From Bradyrhizobium sp. WSM1417 (GTDB lineage Bacteria > Pseudomonadota > Alphaproteobacteria > Rhizobiales > Xanthobacteraceae): DNA of 64,000 bases. Where the stretch lies: NCBI RefSeq assembly GCF_000515415.1, contig NZ_KI911783.1, positions 4,206,392 through 4,270,391 on the forward strand, in the 5' to 3' direction. This document shows, piece by piece, positions 9,479-16,632 of the stretch. Each line of letters starts with the position of its first letter. Within the stretch, counting starts at the first letter, position 1. A program made the translations under genes and the position numbers. The notes below the pieces were generated by a model. The model was given only the letters and a program-made list of their open reading frames with translations. It was not told the DNA's origin and searched no databases.

Positions 9479-9925
9479 ATGGCGCGGGTCGAGTGGTTCG
9501 ACGATCTCACCATTGGAATGCAGTTCAAATCCCCCGAAGTTCACGTCACCGAGGCCGACATCAAGCGGTTCGCGGCCGAGTTCGATCCGCAGCCGATGCA
9601 TCTGGACCACGAAGCCGCCAAGCAGACCCTGTTCAGGGGGCTCGCTGCCTCGGGATGGCACACCGCCGCGATTGCCATGAGCCTCGCGATCCAGACCCGC
9701 CCCTTCGGCCCGCATCCGCTGATCGGTGCCGGCGTCGACGGTCTGCGCTGGACCATCCCGGTACGGCCCGATGACCGTCTGCATCTGGTCGGGGAGATCA
9801 TGAGCCTGACGCCATCGAAGTCGAAGCCCCAGGGCATCGCATTGGTGAAATGGACGATGTTCAACCAGAACGGCGAGGAGGTTTACACCTTCACCCCGAT
9901 CGCCATCGTGCCGCGGCGGGAGTAG
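9479..9925 (+). CDS. MaoC-family dehydratase/hydratase (hotdog fold)
   Basis: A 148-residue hotdog-fold protein starting MARVEWFDDLTIGMQFKSPE. The hydratase signature is visible: VTEADIKRFAAEFDPQPMHLDHEAA (Asp and His of the MaoC active-site motif), then GLAASGWHTAAIAM, and the second conserved block GVDGLRWTIPVRPDDRL. Such proteins hydrate trans-2-enoyl-CoA or act as related acyl-CoA hydratases. An in-frame ATG at 9464 is an alternative start. It stands alone, with no clear operon partner; a role in one of the acyl-CoA pathways in this window is inference. Confidence 0.85.
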   Translation: MARVEWFDDLTIGMQFKSPEVHVTEADIKRFAAEFDPQPMHLDHEAAKQTLFRGLAASGWHTAAIAMSLAIQTRPFGPHPLIGAGVDGLRWTIPVRPDDRLHLVGEIMSLTPSKSKPQGIALVKWTMFNQNGEEVYTFTPIAIVPRRE

Positions 9926-10015
9926 GGCAGGGCCGGCGCCCTAAGCCCCCCGAAGCCCTTGCGGGTCACCGGCAGAGGTGGTCATCTCGGTCCGGGGAAC
10001 ACGCTGGAGGCTGAC

Positions 10016-10528
10016 ATGAAACGATCTCTTCTCGCCGCCGGGTTGCTGGCCGGCGCCTTGAGCGCATTCGCTTTAACCGCAAGGCCGGTGCAGGCGCAAC
10101 AATCCAAGGTCGGCGATTGGACCATCGAAAAGCGCACGCAGGACGCCCATTGCAATGCGAGCCGCGGCTACAAGGACAGGGAAGACGAGAACCGGGACTA
10201 CGTCATCGTCATCACCTATTCCGAGAAGGCTATCGTCATCGTCATGATCTATGACGGCTGGGAGTGGGACAAGGTCGGCGAGATCCTCCGGGCCGATGTC
10301 GGCACCGATGACGCCGATATCATGAAGAAGGCGAAGTGGGAGGTCATGGACAAGACCACCGTGCGCGGCATCTTCGAATACGATCAGTCCATGATGGACC
10401 GGCTGTCCAAGGCCAAGCGTCTCTCGCTCGATTTCGAGGACGATGACGACGACAGCATCGAGATGCAGGTGCCGCGTGCCGGTGAAGCGTTGGCGGCGCT
10501 GAAATTCTGCGAGGAGAATCGCAAGTAA
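10016..10528 (+). CDS. Secreted hypothetical protein, 170 aa, Asp-rich C-terminal part
   Basis: CTGGAGG precedes the ATG, and the first 28 residues form a clear signal peptide (MKRSLLAAGLLAGALSAFAL ... VQAQQ), so the protein is periplasmic or exported. The mature part opens with KVGDWTIEKR and a Cys (HCNAS), and ends with a Cys (ALKFCEENRK), which could form a disulfide. LDFEDDDDDSIEM near the C-terminus is strikingly acidic. The GDW start recalls periplasmic IalB-like proteins, but the rest does not match well enough to name it. Monocistronic by position. Confidence 0.75.
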   Translation: MKRSLLAAGLLAGALSAFALTARPVQAQQSKVGDWTIEKRTQDAHCNASRGYKDREDENRDYVIVITYSEKAIVIVMIYDGWEWDKVGEILRADVGTDDADIMKKAKWEVMDKTTVRGIFEYDQSMMDRLSKAKRLSLDFEDDDDDSIEMQVPRAGEALAALKFCEENRK

Positions 10529-10692
10529 ATTGCCGGAACCGGATGCGATGCCGGCGGGATCGGTGGCGACAGGCTTCTGCAGCGCGCGCGGCGCCTGACG
10601 CAGCGCACACGTGACTCATCGCACACAGTCCGCGCGCTGTTCGCATTTAGCCTAGTCTTTGGCGAAAACGTCCAAGCCGCATCCTGCGGTTG

Positions 10693-10740
10693 ACGTTACG
10701 CAAGGACGATGTTCGATATTCCAGCATTTCGTCGTAACGT
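10693..10740. promoter_or_regulatory. Inverted repeat upstream of the first LuxR-type regulator
   Basis: ACGTTACG (10693-10700) and CGTAACGT (10733-10740) are perfect eight-base arms 32 bases apart, ending 30 bp before the start of the regulator gene. The wide spacing suits either two half-sites for a looping or tandem regulator, or a long hairpin in the leader. In the 242-bp gap before this gene I see no other clear signal. Confidence 0.4.
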
Positions 10741-10770
10741 TTTCTCCGCGTCGGTTGCGTCGTCCGGCCG

Positions 10771-11928
10771 ATGACAATCCTCCACGCAAATCGGTTCTCG
10801 TCCCTCGTCGGCGAGATCTACGACGCGGCGGTCGATCCCGCGCTGCGCAGCGGGGTGCTGGAACAGGTTTCGCATTTCGTCGGCGGATGTGCCGCGACCA
10901 TCCTGTCCAGGGACAGAGCCAGGCTCTCGATCGAGATCCATGAGCATTTCGGCACCGACTCCCGCTTCCGCCAGCTCTATCGCGACCGATATGTGGAGCT
11001 TGACCCTCTGCTCGATCGTCATCTCACGCTCGCGGCGGAACAGACGATCGGCGTCGCCGACATCATGCCTCATGCGGATTTCCTGACAACGAGCTTCTAT
11101 CGTGAGTGGGTGGAACCGCAAGGAGCGATAGACCTTGCAACCGTCGCGCTCGAGACGTCGGCCACGCGCACCACGATCCTGCAGGTGTTGCGGCACCGGT
11201 CGCACGGACTCGTCGACGAGCCGATGCGTGAGCGCATGCGGCTGCTTGCTCCGCACCTCCAGCGCGCCAGGATCATGGGCCGGCAGATCAGGGGACGCTC
11301 GCATACCGTGGACGACCTTGCCGATATCTTGGATGGGCTGAGCACGGCGATCTGCCTGCTCGACGCAGATGGCCGCGTCGTGCATTCCAACGCAGCATGC
11401 CGCGGGCTGTTCGCGGATGCCAGCCTGCTCGCAATGGTCGGCGACCGGATCGTGGGCCGCAACACCCAGACCGACAAAATATTCCGCGGCCTGTGCGAAA
11501 TCGATTCAGGCAGCGAAACTCGTTCCGCTGCCCGCCGCCAGATCGAGCTTGCGACATCAGTTGATGGACAGCACTATCTGCTGCACGCTTTTCCCTTGAA
11601 GCGCGATCGAATTCCATCGCGAGATGCTGCAGCGACCGTGCTGTTCGTTCAGAAAGCCTCGGCGGCGACATGGCTCGCAGCCGATGCGATCGCTGCGGCC
11701 TTCAGGCTGACACCCTCAGAACTGCGCGTATTGATGGCCATTATCGAGATTGGCGGCGTTCCCGACATCGCTGCAAAGCTCGGCATCGCTGAAACGACCG
11801 TGAAGACACATCTCGGCCGCCTGTTCGAGAAGACCGGTGCCGGCAGGCAGGCCGACTTGGTCAAGATCGCAACCGGCTTCGCCGTTCCATTCGCGCGTCC
11901 AATGTACGGTGGTGACGACGCCGTGTGA
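10771..11928 (+). CDS. LuxR-type transcriptional regulator (first of three paralogs)
   Basis: A 385-residue regulator. The N-terminal ~200 residues form a sensor-like domain (opens FSSLVGEIYDAAVDP, then FYREWVEPQG). A PAS-like segment follows (DGLSTAICLLDADGRVVHSN), and a C-terminal LuxR helix-turn-helix (TPSELRVLMAIIEIGGV, then KLGIAETTVKTHLGRLFEKT). There is no receiver domain or autoinducer-binding fold, so it is not a response regulator or a classical quorum-sensing receptor. It is the most divergent of the three paralogs here: it lacks the THYYCG and DEYRRGRFYQEW blocks in the exact form shared by the other two. The ligand is unknown. Confidence 0.85.
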   Translation: MTILHANRFSSLVGEIYDAAVDPALRSGVLEQVSHFVGGCAATILSRDRARLSIEIHEHFGTDSRFRQLYRDRYVELDPLLDRHLTLAAEQTIGVADIMPHADFLTTSFYREWVEPQGAIDLATVALETSATRTTILQVLRHRSHGLVDEPMRERMRLLAPHLQRARIMGRQIRGRSHTVDDLADILDGLSTAICLLDADGRVVHSNAACRGLFADASLLAMVGDRIVGRNTQTDKIFRGLCEIDSGSETRSAARRQIELATSVDGQHYLLHAFPLKRDRIPSRDAAATVLFVQKASAATWLAADAIAAAFRLTPSELRVLMAIIEIGGVPDIAAKLGIAETTVKTHLGRLFEKTGAGRQADLVKIATGFAVPFARPMYGGDDAV

Positions 11929-11939
11929 TCCATTTCACA
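11924..11939. promoter_or_regulatory. CRP/FNR-type palindrome TGTGA-N6-TCACA
   Basis: TGTGATCCATTTCACA matches the classical CRP-family consensus in all ten conserved positions. It overlaps the stop codon of the first LuxR-type gene and lies about 220 bp before the AraC gene, so if used it would act on that gene. Two related sites occur further down this island. Confidence 0.45.
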
Positions 11940-11991
11940 TGGCTCGCCGATATTTGCCGCAATCTCAATCCATTGTGATGAGCCGAGCTCC

Positions 11992-12015
11992 CGCGTCCTC
12001 CGAATGCAGGACGCG
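11992..12015 (+). terminator. Hairpin, possible terminator of the first LuxR-type gene
   Basis: CGCGTCCT pairs perfectly with AGGACGCG over an eight-base loop, followed by AGTCATTTGATACTTT, which is only moderately T-rich. It stands 64 bp after the stop codon. Confidence 0.4.
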
Positions 12016-12157
12016 AGTCATTTGATACTTTCGTATATCGCGTTGCAGAAAAGTGAAGAGCAGCAAGCGCCGCGAAGCGATGCCGCGACGGCGTCGAACG
12101 CGAGTGTGAGGAAACGACAGCGCACGGCCGGACCTGCTCGTCGGTTGGAGGATTGCA

Positions 12158-13129
12158 GTGAGCCAGTTTGATTTTTCCGTTATCAACGTTTCAACGAACG
12201 AAATTCCCGAAAACGAGCGTATCCCGCTGCTTCGCGATTTCTACTGTCGCGGGGTGTTGAAGGCGGAGGTCGAGGTGAGGGAAGGAAAGCCGTTCGCGGC
12301 GAGCTTCACCTCCCACGTGTTGCCGGAAGCCCAATTGCTGATGGGAGGATTGTGCGGAGCGCGGGTCATTCGCACCAAGCACCTGGTTGCCGACGGCGAC
12401 GACAGTCTGGCCCTGATCGTGAATCGATCTGGCGTGCTTGGGATATCCGAGCGAGGACACGATCTGAGCCTTCGTGCAGGAGAGGCAGTCCTGACGAGCG
12501 CGGAGGACGTCACGACGTTCGAACGATTGTCGCTGGGCAGCTGCTTCTCGCTGCGCGTGCCGAGACGCGTGCTGGCGCCGATGATCGTGGATGTCGATGA
12601 CGCCGTGATGCGGGTGATGCCGGAGAGCTCGACGGGACTTCGATTGCTGGTCGATTACGCAGTGACGCTGGTGCGGGAAAATGCGTTCGCGATGCCCAAT
12701 TTGCGCAAGCTCGGGGTCGGGCATCTGCACGATCTTCTGGCAGTCGTTCTCGGTGCCACCAACGAGTCGCGGGAGCTGGCCGGGCGGCGCGGCGTCAAGG
12801 CGGCACGGCTGCAGAAGGCCAAAGTCTCCATCGCCAACAATTGCTGGCGGCAGGACCTGTCGGTCGCCACGGTCGCCCAGGAGCTCGGCGTGACGCCGCG
12901 TTATCTCCAGCGCCTGTTCGAGGCCGACGGCAAGACGTTCTCGTCCTTCCTGATCGAACAACGCGTCAAGCGTGCCCATCGCATGTTGCGCGAACCCGGA
13001 TACGCCGAGCGGACGGTGAGCTCGATCGCCTACGATGTCGGCTTCGGCGATCTCTCCTATTTCAACCGCTGCTTCCGTCGAACTTATGGCGCCACGCCCA
13101 GTGACGTCCGGGGCCGCGAGATGTCGTGA
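12158..13129 (+). CDS. AraC-family transcriptional regulator
   Basis: A 323-residue protein starting with GTG behind GGAGG. The N-terminal ~200 residues resemble the cupin-like sensor region of AraC_binding_2 proteins (SFTSHVLPEAQLLMGG, then SLRAGEAVLTSAEDVTTFER). The C-terminal hundred residues hold both helix-turn-helix units (DLSVATVAQELGVTPRYLQR and SIAYDVGFGDLSYFNRCFRR). It would activate or repress a nearby catabolic or stress gene, but it sits between LuxR-type regulators and a DUF6894 gene with no catabolic gene next to it, so the target is open. Confidence 0.9.
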   Translation: MSQFDFSVINVSTNEIPENERIPLLRDFYCRGVLKAEVEVREGKPFAASFTSHVLPEAQLLMGGLCGARVIRTKHLVADGDDSLALIVNRSGVLGISERGHDLSLRAGEAVLTSAEDVTTFERLSLGSCFSLRVPRRVLAPMIVDVDDAVMRVMPESSTGLRLLVDYAVTLVRENAFAMPNLRKLGVGHLHDLLAVVLGATNESRELAGRRGVKAARLQKAKVSIANNCWRQDLSVATVAQELGVTPRYLQRLFEADGKTFSSFLIEQRVKRAHRMLREPGYAERTVSSIAYDVGFGDLSYFNRCFRRTYGATPSDVRGREMS

Positions 13130-13211
13130 CCGCGCGCGATTGAATGTCAGGTCAAATGCCGATTGGAGACGGCACGGGCGTGCGCCGCCCGCAGTTGGAG
13201 TGTTGTGTTGC

Positions 13212-13460
13212 ATGCGCCGTTTTTTCTTTGATCTTATGCTCGGCAATGTCGTGAAGATCGATCCGGGTGGTATGGTGTTCGAATGCCCAGAAGCGACATT
13301 CGTGGTGGCCAACGAGATGGCAAGCCACCTGTTCGTCTGGCGCGACGATTTGCGCGGCCGCGATGCCTGCATCCGGGTCAGAGACACCGACGGGCGGGAG
13401 ATCTATCGCGCCGCGGTCTGGTCGGAGAATGTGGAGAAGGTCGGCTGGGACGAGGCGTGA
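13212..13460 (+). CDS. DUF6894-like small protein, 82 aa
   Basis: Starts MRRFFFDLMLGNVVKIDPGG. The RRFFFDL opening, a central helix (CPEATFVVANEMASHLFVW) and the closing strand IRVRDTDGREIYRAAV match the layout of the DUF6894 proteins common in Bradyrhizobium and Methylobacterium (opening 'RYFFD' strand, Ala-rich helix, 'V.D..G....V.V' strand). Function unknown. The frame stays open upstream into the AraC gene, but only this start gives family-like sequence. Confidence 0.65.
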   Translation: MRRFFFDLMLGNVVKIDPGGMVFECPEATFVVANEMASHLFVWRDDLRGRDACIRVRDTDGREIYRAAVWSENVEKVGWDEA

Positions 13461-13557
13461 GCGTCCCGCTCCGGTATCGCAACTCCGCATCAGTAGCGCC
13501 CGAAACGGATATCCGTTCGTTGCCCGGCCGGCGCCTCATCCGATCGGAGGATGCTGC

Positions 13558-13584
13558 ATGCTGTGGTTGTGGTATGCTTGGTGA
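13558..13584 (+). CDS. Trp-rich leader-like micro-ORF (MLWLWYAW)
   Basis: Eight codons, three of them Trp, ending TGA. GGAGG stands seven bases before the ATG, a near-ideal ribosome site, and the stop is 27 bp before the start of the second LuxR-type gene. The layout resembles an attenuator leader peptide, but no clear terminator/antiterminator pair follows. It may be a chance frame. Confidence 0.3.
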   Translation: MLWLWYAW

Positions 13585-13594
13585 TATTGATCAC
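13581..13594. promoter_or_regulatory. Palindrome GTGATATTGATCAC before the second LuxR-type gene
   Basis: Perfect five-base arms (GTGAT/ATCAC) around ATTG. It fits both the CRP core (GTGA-N6-TCAC) and the FNR/FixK core (TGAT-N4-ATCA). It ends 17 bp before the ATG of the second LuxR-type gene, a position suiting repression or an RNA hairpin rather than classical activation. Confidence 0.45.
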
Positions 13595-13611
13595 ACAGGC
13601 CATTTATAGCC

Positions 13612-14730
13612 ATGCACGGACCACGGAAACTGCCCGATCTGGTCGAGGCCATCTACGATGCCGGGCTCGATCCCTCGCTGTGGAATAACGTCGTCACCGG
13701 CATCCGCGACTTTGTCGGCGGCCAGGCCTGCGGGCTGTTTTCCAAGGACTCGATCAGCAAATTCGGCGTCACGCACTATTATTGCGGGGCGGACCCGCAC
13801 TACATCCGGCTCTATTCCGAGACGCATTCGAAATTCGATCCGCTGACGGTCCTGCCGCCGCATGGCCAGATCGTCAGCATTCCGGATCTCGTCAATTTCG
13901 ATGAATATCGGCGAGGACGCTTTTACCAGGAATGGATGCGGCCGCAGGGTTGCAGCGATGCGGCCAACGTCGTGCTCGAGAATTCGAATGCGAACTGCCC
14001 CGTGATGATGACGGTGCTGTCGGGCCGCCGGATGGTGGATCCGGTGATGAAGCACCGCCTCTCGCTGGTCGTCCCGCACGCCAGCCGCGCGTTGCTGATC
14101 AACCGGGCCATGACATCGCAACTGACGCTGGCGACGGCGCTGGCGGAGGTCCTGGACAATCTTGCCTGCGGCATCTTCCTGCTCGATGGTTTCTGCCGGG
14201 TGGTGCACGCGAATTCCGCGGGGCACAACATGCTTGCGGCCGACGATCTAGTTCGGTCCGTTGCGGGGCAATTGGTGACCAGCAGCGCGGAGGCCAATCT
14301 GACGCTGCGGGAAGCGTTCGCGACCCGCAATGAAATTACCCTGCTTGCCACAAAGGGGCATGCGTTTTCGCTGCTTTCGCCTTCGGGCGAGCGCTACGTC
14401 GCGCATATCCTGCCGCTGTCGTCCGTCCTGCGGGGTGGCAGCGAGCGGGTGGTCGATGCCGTCGGTGCGCTGCTCCTGCGCAAGGTATCGCTCGGCGGAC
14501 AGTCCTACGGCGAATTGATCGCGCGGACCTTCGATCTCACGCCGGCCGAGCTGCGCGTGTTCCTGTCGATCGTCGAGATTGGCGGCGTCCCGGAGACGGC
14601 GGTCGCGCTCGGTATCGCGGAAACGACGGCGAAGACGCATCTGCATCGCGTGTTCGCCAAGACGGGCGTTTCGCGTCAGGCCGATCTCGTCAAGCTTGCG
14701 GCAGGATTCTCCAATCCGCTCGTCAACTAG
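13612..14730 (+). CDS. LuxR-type transcriptional regulator (second of three paralogs)
   Basis: A 372-residue regulator. The N-terminal sensor domain contains LPDLVEAIYDAGLDPSLWNN, GVTHYYCGADPHYIRLYSE and FDEYRRGRFYQEWMRPQGCS. The PAS-like middle is VLDNLACGIFLLDGFCRVVH, and the C-terminal LuxR helix-turn-helix is TPAELRVFLSIVEIGGVPET with ALGIAETTAKTHLHRVFAKT. It is strikingly similar to the third paralog, consistent with tandem duplication. No luxI-type synthase or histidine kinase is near. The start follows a palindrome and a Trp-rich short frame. Confidence 0.88.
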   Translation: MHGPRKLPDLVEAIYDAGLDPSLWNNVVTGIRDFVGGQACGLFSKDSISKFGVTHYYCGADPHYIRLYSETHSKFDPLTVLPPHGQIVSIPDLVNFDEYRRGRFYQEWMRPQGCSDAANVVLENSNANCPVMMTVLSGRRMVDPVMKHRLSLVVPHASRALLINRAMTSQLTLATALAEVLDNLACGIFLLDGFCRVVHANSAGHNMLAADDLVRSVAGQLVTSSAEANLTLREAFATRNEITLLATKGHAFSLLSPSGERYVAHILPLSSVLRGGSERVVDAVGALLLRKVSLGGQSYGELIARTFDLTPAELRVFLSIVEIGGVPETAVALGIAETTAKTHLHRVFAKTGVSRQADLVKLAAGFSNPLVN

Positions 14731-14842
14731 ACCGTCGATTTTGCCTTCACGATTGAACCTTTCGCTCCCGCGAAAGACTCACGGAAGCCGCCAGGCATGA
14801 AGAACATGTCGCCATCTCCATGTGTCAGTATTGGCTCTTCCG

Positions 14843-15961
14843 ATGCCCCGACCTCCAAAGCCGTCCGAGTTGATCGAGACTATCTATGACGCGGGTCTCC
14901 ACCCGGAGTTGTGGAGCGAGGTCGTTGTCAAACTCAATGCCTTCATCGGCAGCCAGGCCTGTGGTCTGATTTCGAAGGACCCGGTCAGCAAATCGGGCGC
15001 GACGCATTATTACTGCGGAGTCGATCCGCACTACATTCAGCTCTATGCGGAGACCTACTCCCGGTATGACCCGCTCGCTCGGCTTCCGCGCTATGGCGAG
15101 GTGCGGAACATCCCCGATCTCGTGGATTTCGACGAATATCGCCGCGGCCGCTTCTACCAGGAATGGCTGCGCCCCCAAGGCTGCGTTGACGTCGCCAACG
15201 TGGTGCTGGAGCAGTCGAAGTCGTCCTGTCCGATGCTGATGACGGTGATCCCGGGCAGGGGGATGCTCGACACCGAGCAACGGGCGCGGATGCAGTTCCT
15301 GGTTCCGCATGCGAGCCGGGCGTTGCTGATCAACCGGGCGATCGAACGGAAGCAGCAGCACGCGATCGCGCTCGCCGACGTCGTGGACCAACTGAATGCC
15401 GGTGTCATCTTGCTCGATTCGACCTGTCATATCGTCCACAGCAATCCAGCCGCGGAGACGATCCTGGCCGCCGATGATGTCCTGCGGTCTGTCTCGGGCC
15501 GGTTGGTGGCAAGATCCTCCGCCGCAAATTCGGCGCTGCGCGACATTTTCCGTGACACAAGCGAGGTCGCGTTGGCGGTATCTTCGGGACGGAAAATTCC
15601 GCTGATCTCGCATGACGGTTCCTACTACGTCGCGCACGTCATTGCGCTGCCGTCACTGCAGCGTGAGGAGACGGCCGAGCGCAGTTCGGCTGTGGGAGCC
15701 TTGTTCATCTGGAAAGCGGAACTCGACGGCCGCTCATGTGCCGGCCTCATCGACCGCACTTTCGAACTCACGCCTGCGGAACTGAGAGTCTTGCAGTCGA
15801 TCGTCGATGTCGGCGGTGTGCCGGAGACGGCGATTGCGCTCGGTATCGCGGAGACGACGGTGAAGACGCATCTGCATCGGGTGTTCGCCAAGACCGGCGT
15901 TTCTCGTCAAGCCGATCTCGTCAAGCTCGCAGCTGGATTCTCTAATCCGCTCGTGCATTGA
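14843..15961 (+). CDS. LuxR-type transcriptional regulator (third of three paralogs)
   Basis: A 372-residue regulator with the same architecture as its left neighbour: KPSELIETIYDAGLHPELW, THYYCGVDPHYIQLYAETYS and FDEYRRGRFYQEWLRPQGC in the sensor domain, a PAS-like segment (QLNAGVILLDSTCHIVHSNP), and a helix-turn-helix whose last thirty residues are nearly identical to the neighbour's. The ATG at 14843 was preferred because it aligns with the neighbour's start; a GTG at 14822 would add seven residues. The variable part between the two is mainly in the PAS region, so DNA targets may be shared while signals differ. Confidence 0.87.
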   Translation: MPRPPKPSELIETIYDAGLHPELWSEVVVKLNAFIGSQACGLISKDPVSKSGATHYYCGVDPHYIQLYAETYSRYDPLARLPRYGEVRNIPDLVDFDEYRRGRFYQEWLRPQGCVDVANVVLEQSKSSCPMLMTVIPGRGMLDTEQRARMQFLVPHASRALLINRAIERKQQHAIALADVVDQLNAGVILLDSTCHIVHSNPAAETILAADDVLRSVSGRLVARSSAANSALRDIFRDTSEVALAVSSGRKIPLISHDGSYYVAHVIALPSLQREETAERSSAVGALFIWKAELDGRSCAGLIDRTFELTPAELRVLQSIVDVGGVPETAIALGIAETTVKTHLHRVFAKTGVSRQADLVKLAAGFSNPLVH

Positions 15962-16123
15962 GGCGCGTTCAAAAACGCAAGCGAGTCGCTGCAGCTCGCA
16001 ATAGGTTCAATCATAAGCATCATTAGAAAGTTATCGCACGTCGTTCGATCGAATGACGCGATTTTCTGCGCTCTATTCTACTGAACATCACACGGTCTGT
16101 TGTTCGACGTATCGGGCATTTGT

Positions 16124-16137
16124 GTGAAGCAATTCAC
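16124..16137. promoter_or_regulatory. Palindrome GTGAAGCAATTCAC upstream of the small-protein genes
   Basis: Perfect GTGAA/TTCAC arms around GCAA, again fitting GTGA-N6-TCAC. It lies 55 bp before the start of the 85-aa gene. The surrounding 230-bp gap (15962-16191) is AT-rich relative to the rest of the window and is the likely promoter region for that gene. Confidence 0.45.
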
Positions 16138-16159
16138 TGCAGGCGGAAGTGGATCCCGT

Positions 16160-16185
16160 CAACCTCTCGAACAGGTTGAGAGGAG
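16160..16185 (+). promoter_or_regulatory. Two competing hairpins over the ribosome-binding site of the 85-aa gene
   Basis: CAACCT (16160-16165) can pair with AGGTTG (16173-16178), or the overlapping CCTCTC (16163-16168) can pair with GAGAGG (16178-16183). The second structure covers the Shine-Dalgarno AGAGGAG; the first leaves it free. The two are mutually exclusive, which is the layout of a simple translational switch. It could also be chance. Confidence 0.35.
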
Positions 16186-16191
16186 ATTGTC

Positions 16192-16449
16192 ATGCGAACG
16201 GCGTCACCGGTTTTGGCAGGCAGGTTCCGCGATATCGTCGCCCGCATAGGCGCGGTGCTCCGCGCGCAGCGGGAAATCGACGCGCAGCGCGTGTTGCAAC
16301 GCTATCGGCATCTGCTGGAGCAGCCGCACGAAACATTCCGTTTGAATGAAATCATTCCGGTCAGCAACGAAGAGGATATTGCAGAAAATGCCCACGGATC
16401 TGATGGGTGCGAGCGCGCCGCCGGGCACCCCAAATTCGAACGTGCATAA
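16192..16449 (+). CDS. Small hypothetical protein, 85 aa
   Basis: Begins MRTASPVLAGRFRDIVARIG after AGAGGAG. The body is a basic, helical stretch (LRAQREIDAQRVLQRYRHLL) followed by an acidic, polar C-terminus (SNEEDIAENAHG). No signal peptide or membrane helix. I do not recognise the family. The C-terminal 20 codons overlap the next frame, so the two could be coupled. Confidence 0.55.
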   Translation: MRTASPVLAGRFRDIVARIGAVLRAQREIDAQRVLQRYRHLLEQPHETFRLNEIIPVSNEEDIAENAHGSDGCERAAGHPKFERA

Positions 16450-16618
16450 CGTCAACATCGTCGCGATCGCGCTGACCGCGGCGCTCGTCACGCTCCAACT
16501 GGTCGGCCTCGCGATGCTGGAGCGATCGCACGCTTACGCGCATCCGTCGGTTCCACTCGTGCCGGTCGTTTGCACCGAGAGAGCCGATATCCCTGTCTCG
16601 CAAATTCCCTACGACTGA
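16388..16618 (+). CDS. Small single-pass membrane protein, 76 aa
   Basis: Starts MPTDLMGASAPPGTPNSNVH, then has one membrane helix (VNIVAIALTAALVTLQLVGL) and a periplasmic tail with one Cys (VPVVCTERADIPVSQIPYD). It overlaps the end of the 85-aa gene by 62 bp, which lowers confidence, but the hydrophobic segment and good codon use favour a real gene. An upstream in-frame ATG at 16346 would add 14 residues. Function unknown. Confidence 0.45.
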   Translation: MPTDLMGASAPPGTPNSNVHNVNIVAIALTAALVTLQLVGLAMLERSHAYAHPSVPLVPVVCTERADIPVSQIPYD

Positions 16619-16632
16619 CCGGAGGGCGGATT

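Noticed and set aside
13551..13690. Hydrophobic frame starting MLHAVVVVCLVILITQA before the second LuxR-type gene
   Set aside because: It runs out of frame into the LuxR gene, becomes Arg-rich shadow sequence, and has no better ribosome site than the Trp-rich frame; likely chance.
10771..15961. Quorum-sensing system based on the LuxR-type proteins
   Set aside because: No luxI-type synthase in the window and no autoinducer-binding domain in the proteins; only the DNA-binding domain is LuxR-like.
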